NCBI GenBank assembly: GCA_035546135.1
Contig: DASZWY010000285.1
Span: forward strand, 1-7,920
DNA length: 7,920 bases
Reading direction: 5' to 3'
Source of the DNA: JABDGR01 sp035546135
GTDB taxonomy: Bacteria; Verrucomicrobiota; Verrucomicrobiia; Opitutales; JABDGR01
Shown here: one piece after another, positions 5,049 to 7,920 of the stretch
Layout: each line of letters begins with the position of its first letter
How positions within the stretch are numbered: position 1 is the stretch's first letter
Program-made: the position numbers and the translations under genes
Notes under the pieces: generated by a model
Told to the model about the DNA's origin: nothing
The model's database searches: none
Seen by the model: only the letters and a program-made list of their open reading frames with translations

Positions 5049-5689
5049 CGCGGGCCCGTCCGGTTGGCGCGCGGTGCCGGCCGGTTGCCAATCCGCTTGG
5101 CCGGGTCGAAAAAATTGAGCGCCTCCACGCGCTGGCCATGCTTGACCTTGAAGCGGTAGGGGCCGTGCAACTGGCGGCGCCACTTTTTCATCTGCCGCAG
5201 ATCTTCCCCCAGCGCGTCGGACACCAGAATCTGCCCCGGATTGCAGCAATCCAGCAGCCGCTGCGCCAGGTTGAGCCCCGAGCCGGCGAGGTTGGGCCGC
5301 CCGTTGATGTCCTCGATGTCGAACGCCACGCCCGAGCAGATGCCGATGCGCAATTGCGTGCGGTCCTTCCCATAACGCCGGTGCAGCTCGCTCGCCAGCT
5401 CGAGCGTGATCTCCGGGCGGCTGTCGAAGCAGATGGCCATTCCGTCCCCCGTCGGCAGGTAAATCGTGCGCGGCTTGGGCTGCGACGCCAGCACCTTGCT
5501 CCCGGCCACCGCCTTCGTCAGCCAGGTGATCGCGTTGCGCTGCTCCCCCGCGCTCTTTTGCGAGTACGCCACCAAATCCATAAACAAAATATTCCAGAAT
5601 CCGACACTGTCGGAGACCAAATCCATGGGGTCCATCCGAGATTCGATAACGCCAAAGCCCGCCGTTAGCCACCAGAAAAACGAATCCAT
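5045..5689 (-). CDS. Class III adenylate/guanylate cyclase domain protein
   Basis: A 214-residue protein that is almost only a class III nucleotidyl cyclase domain, predicted to make cAMP or cGMP in the cytoplasm. Both metal-binding aspartates are present: D38 in NILFMDLVAYS and D82 in PTGDGMAICF. The transition-state pair N140/R144 lies in GSGLNLAQRL. Other matches are LRIGICSGVAF (113-123) and GQILVSDAL (152-160). No sensor domain is fused, apart from a hydrophobic N-terminal piece (SFFWWLTAGFGVI) that might attach it to the membrane. The start at 5689 was chosen because sequence identity with the broken second copy ends exactly there; M19 and M22 are alternatives. The frame remains open to 5905 but would overlap the divergent gene. 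It ends tail-to-tail with the operon at 3218-5048, sharing TTAA in both stops, with no room for a terminator. The nucleotide made cannot be told from these motifs. Confidence 0.83.
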   Translation of the reverse strand: MDSFFWWLTAGFGVIESRMDPMDLVSDSVGFWNILFMDLVAYSQKSAGEQRNAITWLTKAVAGSKVLASQPKPRTIYLPTGDGMAICFDSRPEITLELASELHRRYGKDRTQLRIGICSGVAFDIEDINGRPNLAGSGLNLAQRLLDCCNPGQILVSDALGEDLRQMKKWRRQLHGPYRFKVKHGQRVEALNFFDPAKRIGNRPAPRANRTGPR

Positions 5690-5690
5690 G
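5550..5690. repeat. 141-bp segment duplicated at 7271-7411 (original copy in the cyclase gene)
   Basis: This stretch covers the first 46 or so codons of the cyclase gene and recurs at 7271-7411 in the same orientation with 5 mismatches by eye (about 96% identity). Identity stops abruptly at the cyclase start codon on the right. On the left it breaks at a 13-bp deletion in the other copy and then drops to about 86%. A perfect palindrome, CCGACACTGTCGG, lies inside both copies (5601-5613 and 7322-7334). Confidence 0.92.
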
Positions 5691-5703
5691 CCTTCCCCGC
5701 CGG

Positions 5704-5721
5704 GGCGTCGCTTGCGACGTC
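5704..5721. promoter_or_regulatory. Palindrome in the 79-bp divergent spacer, operator candidate
   Basis: CGTCGC at 5706-5711 and GCGACG at 5714-5719 are perfect inverted repeats around TT, with one more G-C pair outside a G/T mismatch. The element lies between the cyclase start (5689) and the secreted-protein start (5769), where a shared regulator would bind. The equivalent place beside the broken cyclase copy retains only one arm (GGCGTCGC, about 7423-7431). Confidence 0.4.
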
Positions 5722-5768
5722 CCGCTGCAACTTTACCCCGCCGCTGGGCTTTAACCCCTCGGCTAAGT

Positions 5769-6845
5769 ATGAAATACCCCGCGCCGCCAGTTCTTGGTTT
5801 TATCCTGGCGCTTGTCCTCAGCCTTTCGCCTAGTCTGCTCGCTTCGCAGTCAATCTCCACCTCCGTCACCGACCGCTTGAACAAGCCCATCGTGCTTGAA
5901 ATCAATCCGTCGAACGAGGCTTATGGCATTTCCGTGCCGGAATTGGAAAAAGGCAACCTCAGCGCGGCAATTCCTCTGCACCGAACTTTGACGGCGTTCG
6001 ATGGCGACAAGCAACCGCTCATCTCCCTCTCCGTCACGGTGGATCCCGTCATCCATACCGCCAAACTCGCCGAGGGCTCTCCCGGTTTTGACCTCAACTC
6101 AAAATATTTTGATCTGATTACGGCGCTTGCGGAAAGAAACGGGCTGCAATCCGGTTCCTACGACTTGCGCCAGGTGGAAGGCCGGGGACGCAACCGCTTC
6201 GTGTTTTTTTGGCTCAAGTCCGAAGCTGGCACCGGCGATTTTCTCTATTCACTCTACGGCTTTGAAGGCACTAAGGTATTTCCGCATCGGGTTTACTCCA
6301 TCGCCGAGTTTCAACAAGTGATTCATGATTCGAATGTCGCCACGCTCACCGGCACCGTCATCGCCAATGGCCAGCCCCTGCCAGGTGGCGAAGTTACTCT
6401 CGTCATCGGCAATTTTGCCAAGACCTGGAAGGCGACGACGGACGGCAACGGCGTCTTTACCTTTACCGACTTGCCTTGCGGGATGGAATACAGCGTCTCG
6501 GCTGAATCCACGGGCCTGATTGGCGTCGAGCAGGGCAGCCCGTTGCCGGTGGGCAACACCACGCGGCTGCCCAAACCGCTTGAACTCGGCCGGCCTTGCA
6601 CCATTTCTGGCACGGTTCTGGAACAGGACGGCCAGCCGGCAGCAAAGGCCGTCATCGCCTACCTGCATCCCCATTGGGAATATGGCATGAAATCTGACTC
6701 TGGGCTGGCAACCAAAACCATCAATGTCGGCGGAACTGCCTCCGGCAGCACCGATGCGGCGGGTCATTTTACCCTCTCCGGAATTCCCGCCGGCCAGTAT
6801 ATCGTCACAGCCGTCCTACGCCCTGATGGAATGCAACCTCCGTAG
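5769..6845 (+). CDS. Secreted protein with carboxypeptidase-regulatory-like repeats, ended by an in-frame TAG
   Basis: The first 358 codons of what looks like a longer secreted protein. MKYPAPPVLGFILALVLSLSPSLLAS is a signal peptide with cleavage near residue 26. Residues 27-190 are an unrecognised N-terminal region (ISVPELEKGNLS, RNRFVFFWLKSEAG). Two carboxypeptidase-regulatory-like modules follow: about 192-245 (LTGTVIANGQPLPGGEVTL, GVFTFTDLP) and about 278-350 (TISGTVLEQDGQPAAKAVI, GHFTLSGIPAGQYIVTAV). Such beta-sandwich modules usually act as structural or surface parts. The frame ends at TAG 6843-6845 after DGMQPP, and the same frame continues with a third module to 7208. The ATG at 5769 is the first giving a clean signal peptide and matches the MKYP start at 7534. 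No Shine-Dalgarno sequence is evident. The gene is transcribed divergently from the cyclase gene. Confidence 0.8.
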   Translation: MKYPAPPVLGFILALVLSLSPSLLASQSISTSVTDRLNKPIVLEINPSNEAYGISVPELEKGNLSAAIPLHRTLTAFDGDKQPLISLSVTVDPVIHTAKLAEGSPGFDLNSKYFDLITALAERNGLQSGSYDLRQVEGRGRNRFVFFWLKSEAGTGDFLYSLYGFEGTKVFPHRVYSIAEFQQVIHDSNVATLTGTVIANGQPLPGGEVTLVIGNFAKTWKATTDGNGVFTFTDLPCGMEYSVSAESTGLIGVEQGSPLPVGNTTRLPKPLELGRPCTISGTVLEQDGQPAAKAVIAYLHPHWEYGMKSDSGLATKTINVGGTASGSTDAAGHFTLSGIPAGQYIVTAVLRPDGMQPP

Positions 6846-7208
6846 TTTGGCTCTATGCAGGTCATTGAACTCACGGAAGGCGCCAACCTGAAATTGGACC
6901 AGCCGATGCGGCTGGCCCAAGCGGGGTCGATCTCGGGAAGGGTTGTTGACTTGTCCGGTCACCCTGCGGCCAAGGCGAGCGTCAGCGTGAGTAAAAGCGC
7001 GCTGCAATTCTCAGTTCGGCTCACCATCGATGATAACGGCAATTTCCAGGCGGCGAGTCTCCCCCCGGGCGAATATAGCCTCTATATTTCCCTGCATGAT
7101 CAAACGATTTCGATTCAAGGTGTCGAAGTGCAACCGGGCGTGGAGACCAAATTGCCCGACCCGGTTCAACTCAAGCCATTCAACCAAGCCGAGCCGGCAA
7201 CTGATTGA
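6846..7208 (+). pseudogene. In-frame continuation of the secreted protein beyond the TAG (third repeat module)
   Basis: Reading on in frame from the TAG gives FGSMQVIELTEGANLKL, then a third carboxypeptidase-regulatory-like module (GSISGRVVDLSGHPAAKASV, GNFQAASLPPGEYSLYIS) and a stop at 7206-7208. An ATG at 6855 could start a 117-residue product, but it has no Shine-Dalgarno sequence and no signal peptide, and would begin inside a linker, so an independent gene is unlikely. The likeliest explanation is a nonsense mutation that split one protein of about 479 residues. Readthrough or a sequencing error are alternatives. Confidence 0.7.
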
Positions 7209-7246
7209 AGGGAGGTATGTATTGATTCCTGCATGCCGTTGGAAAC

Positions 7247-7410
7247 CTTCGTCAACCCGGTGAAGGCGTTGCGCTCTTTTGCGAGTATGCCACCAAATCC
7301 ATAAACAATATATGCCAGAATCCGACACTGTCGGAGACCAAATCCATGGGGTCCATCCGAGATTCGATAACGCCAAAGCCCGCCGTTAGCCATCAGAAAA
7401 ACGAATTCAT
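7247..7410 (-). pseudogene. Broken duplicate of the cyclase gene 5' end
   Basis: The fragment corresponds to roughly the first 59 codons of the cyclase gene at 5045-5689. The start ATG (7408-7410) and MNSFF are retained, but codon 6 is TGA where the intact gene has TGG. After QKSA, 13 bp present at 5542-5554 in the original are missing between short GCGCT repeats, which shifts the frame into a stop. Beyond the deletion, residues RNA-x-T-x-LTK are still readable in another frame, then similarity fades. The first metal aspartate region (LFMDLVAYS) remains, but the second aspartate and catalytic residues do not, so no active enzyme can be made. Like the original, it lies divergently upstream of a secreted-protein gene starting MKYP. 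Confidence 0.88.
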
Positions 7411-7411
7411 G
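7271..7411. repeat. 141-bp segment duplicated from 5550-5690 (second copy)
   Basis: This is the partner of the repeat in the cyclase gene, with five differences by eye, including the change that makes TGA at codon 6. The right edge of the match is the old start codon; the 122 bp beyond it, up to the MKYP gene, share almost nothing with the corresponding 79 bp of the original. Confidence 0.92.
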
Positions 7412-7520
7412 TTTTGCGCAGGAGGCGTCGCGTTCCCATGGGTTGGACGGCATTTCCCAATGCGGCTGTTCAACTGGACTATCCCGTTGACGCGGGCGTT
7501 ATTTGATCTAGTGGTGGATT

Positions 7521-7525
7521 GGGAG
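7521..7525 (+). promoter_or_regulatory. Shine-Dalgarno GGGAG deciding the start at 7534
   Basis: GGGAG lies 8 nt before ATG 7534 but only 2 nt before the in-frame ATG 7528. The spacing, and the MKYP start shared with the gene at 5769, favour 7534. The rest of 7412-7520 shows no convincing promoter box. Confidence 0.6.
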
Positions 7526-7533
7526 CGATGACT

Positions 7534-7920
7534 ATGAAATACCCCCTCTGGTCAGTTTTGGCAGGACTGTTGGCGTGTCTATGTTTCAGCATGGCCGCGG
7601 TGCATGCGGCTCCCGCTGGAGCGCCGACGCTAGGCGTGCATTATCCTCCTGATCCCCAGGGCGGCATGGCGGCCGCCCAAAGGGAATTGGACTCCGCCAA
7701 GCAGCATGGCGAAACGCTGCTCGATTTGAGCCAAGTCGTTATCAATCCGGCTTTGGCCTGCTATGCGCTGCCAACCGGCATTCCCAAAAACGGCGATCTC
7801 GACGCGGCCAAGTTAGTTGGCTACCAATACTCCTTGGTGATTTCCGGCAATTCAGCAGGCCATGTCGCCGAGAACTTGCGCGGCGAAATGATCGCCTCGA
7901 GCTTCGGGAGAAACGCCGAA
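7534..7920 (+). CDS. Secreted protein of unknown family, 3' end outside window
   Basis: The frame is open for 129 codons to the window edge. MKYPLWSVLAGLLACLCFSMAAVHA is a clear signal peptide with a probable cut after residue 25. The mature part reads LGVHYPPDPQGG, AAAQRELDSAKQHGETLLDLS and KLVGYQYSLVISGNSAGHVAENL. I recognise no family in the visible part. The first residues match those of the secreted protein at 5769 (MKYP), and both lie immediately downstream of a divergent cyclase 5' end, so they may be related modules, but the mature sequences do not align by eye. The start is set by the Shine-Dalgarno sequence at 7521-7525. Confidence 0.75.
   Translation, partial: MKYPLWSVLAGLLACLCFSMAAVHAAPAGAPTLGVHYPPDPQGGMAAAQRELDSAKQHGETLLDLSQVVINPALACYALPTGIPKNGDLDAAKLVGYQYSLVISGNSAGHVAENLRGEMIASSFGRNAE

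Noticed and set aside
4125..5672. Long minus-strand open frame (515 codons) across the HxHP protein and cyclase genes
   Set aside because: It lies antisense to the HxHP protein gene and out of frame with the cyclase gene. Its translation is low-complexity Gly/Ala/Glu-rich with no domain, as expected from a shadow frame in GC-rich DNA.
5466..5768. 101-codon upstream extension of the secreted-protein frame
   Set aside because: It would overlap the cyclase gene on the other strand and bury the signal peptide. The ATG at 5769 gives a proper signal sequence and matches the paralogous start.
5690..5905. Upstream extension of the cyclase frame by 72 codons
   Set aside because: It would overlap the divergent secreted-protein gene, has a basic low-complexity sequence, and similarity with the broken copy ends at 5690.
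7166..7453. 95-codon minus-strand frame over the broken cyclase copy
   Set aside because: It is a different frame from the cyclase for most of its length and only picks up cyclase-like residues after the 13-bp deletion, so it is debris and not a gene.
7412..7520. TTGACG at about 7486 as a -35 box for the last gene
   Set aside because: No acceptable -10 hexamer occurs 16-18 bp downstream, so a promoter call is not supported.

Overview
The window reads as a piece of a GC-rich bacterial chromosome. The gene content suggests Verrucomicrobiota or a close relative: a GYF_2-type membrane protein, an SCO protein with the wide C-x5-C copper motif, weak or absent Shine-Dalgarno sequences, and secreted proteins with carboxypeptidase-regulatory-like repeats. 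This placement is inference from gene style, because no marker gene or RNA gene is present. No tRNA, rRNA, CRISPR array, transposase or phage gene was seen.

Left part (1-2317, all plus strand). The first gene is the C-terminal half of a PotA/FbpC-type ABC transporter ATPase. It is followed by a GYF_2-domain membrane protein with three cysteine pairs and a CxC-x2-H motif, and then by a BtuF/FepB-like substrate-binding lipoprotein. The lipoprotein gene ends inside a long inverted repeat that can fold as a branched stem between two convergent transcripts.

Middle (2318-3217). Two 64-residue paralogues of unrecognised family lie in tandem on the minus strand. They are separated by a 160-bp spacer whose core (2621-2690) is about 83% A+T. 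The start region of the downstream copy sits in a hairpin that covers both its Shine-Dalgarno-like sequence and its AUG. GC-rich palindromic repeats lie upstream of the other copy. A possible 20-codon leader ORF precedes the next gene on the plus strand.

Copper-type operon (3218-5048). An SCO/SenC-type lipoprotein is followed after 7 bp by an exported two-repeat protein carrying HIHP and HLHP motifs. Together they look like periplasmic copper delivery or redox genes. The second gene ends tail-to-tail with a minus-strand class III nucleotide cyclase gene, and the two stop codons share the four bases TTAA.

Right part (5045-7920). The cyclase gene diverges from a secreted carboxypeptidase-regulatory-like protein across a 79-bp spacer that holds a perfect palindrome. 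The secreted protein gene has an in-frame TAG after codon 358, beyond which the same frame continues for a third repeat. About 1.7 kb further on, the first ~59 codons of the cyclase gene recur as a broken copy. Its inner 141 bp are about 96% identical to the original, and it carries a nonsense codon and a 13-bp deletion. The broken copy again lies divergently upstream of a secreted protein starting MKYP, which runs off the window. The repeated cyclase/secreted-protein arrangement and the small-protein pair are the two most unusual features here.
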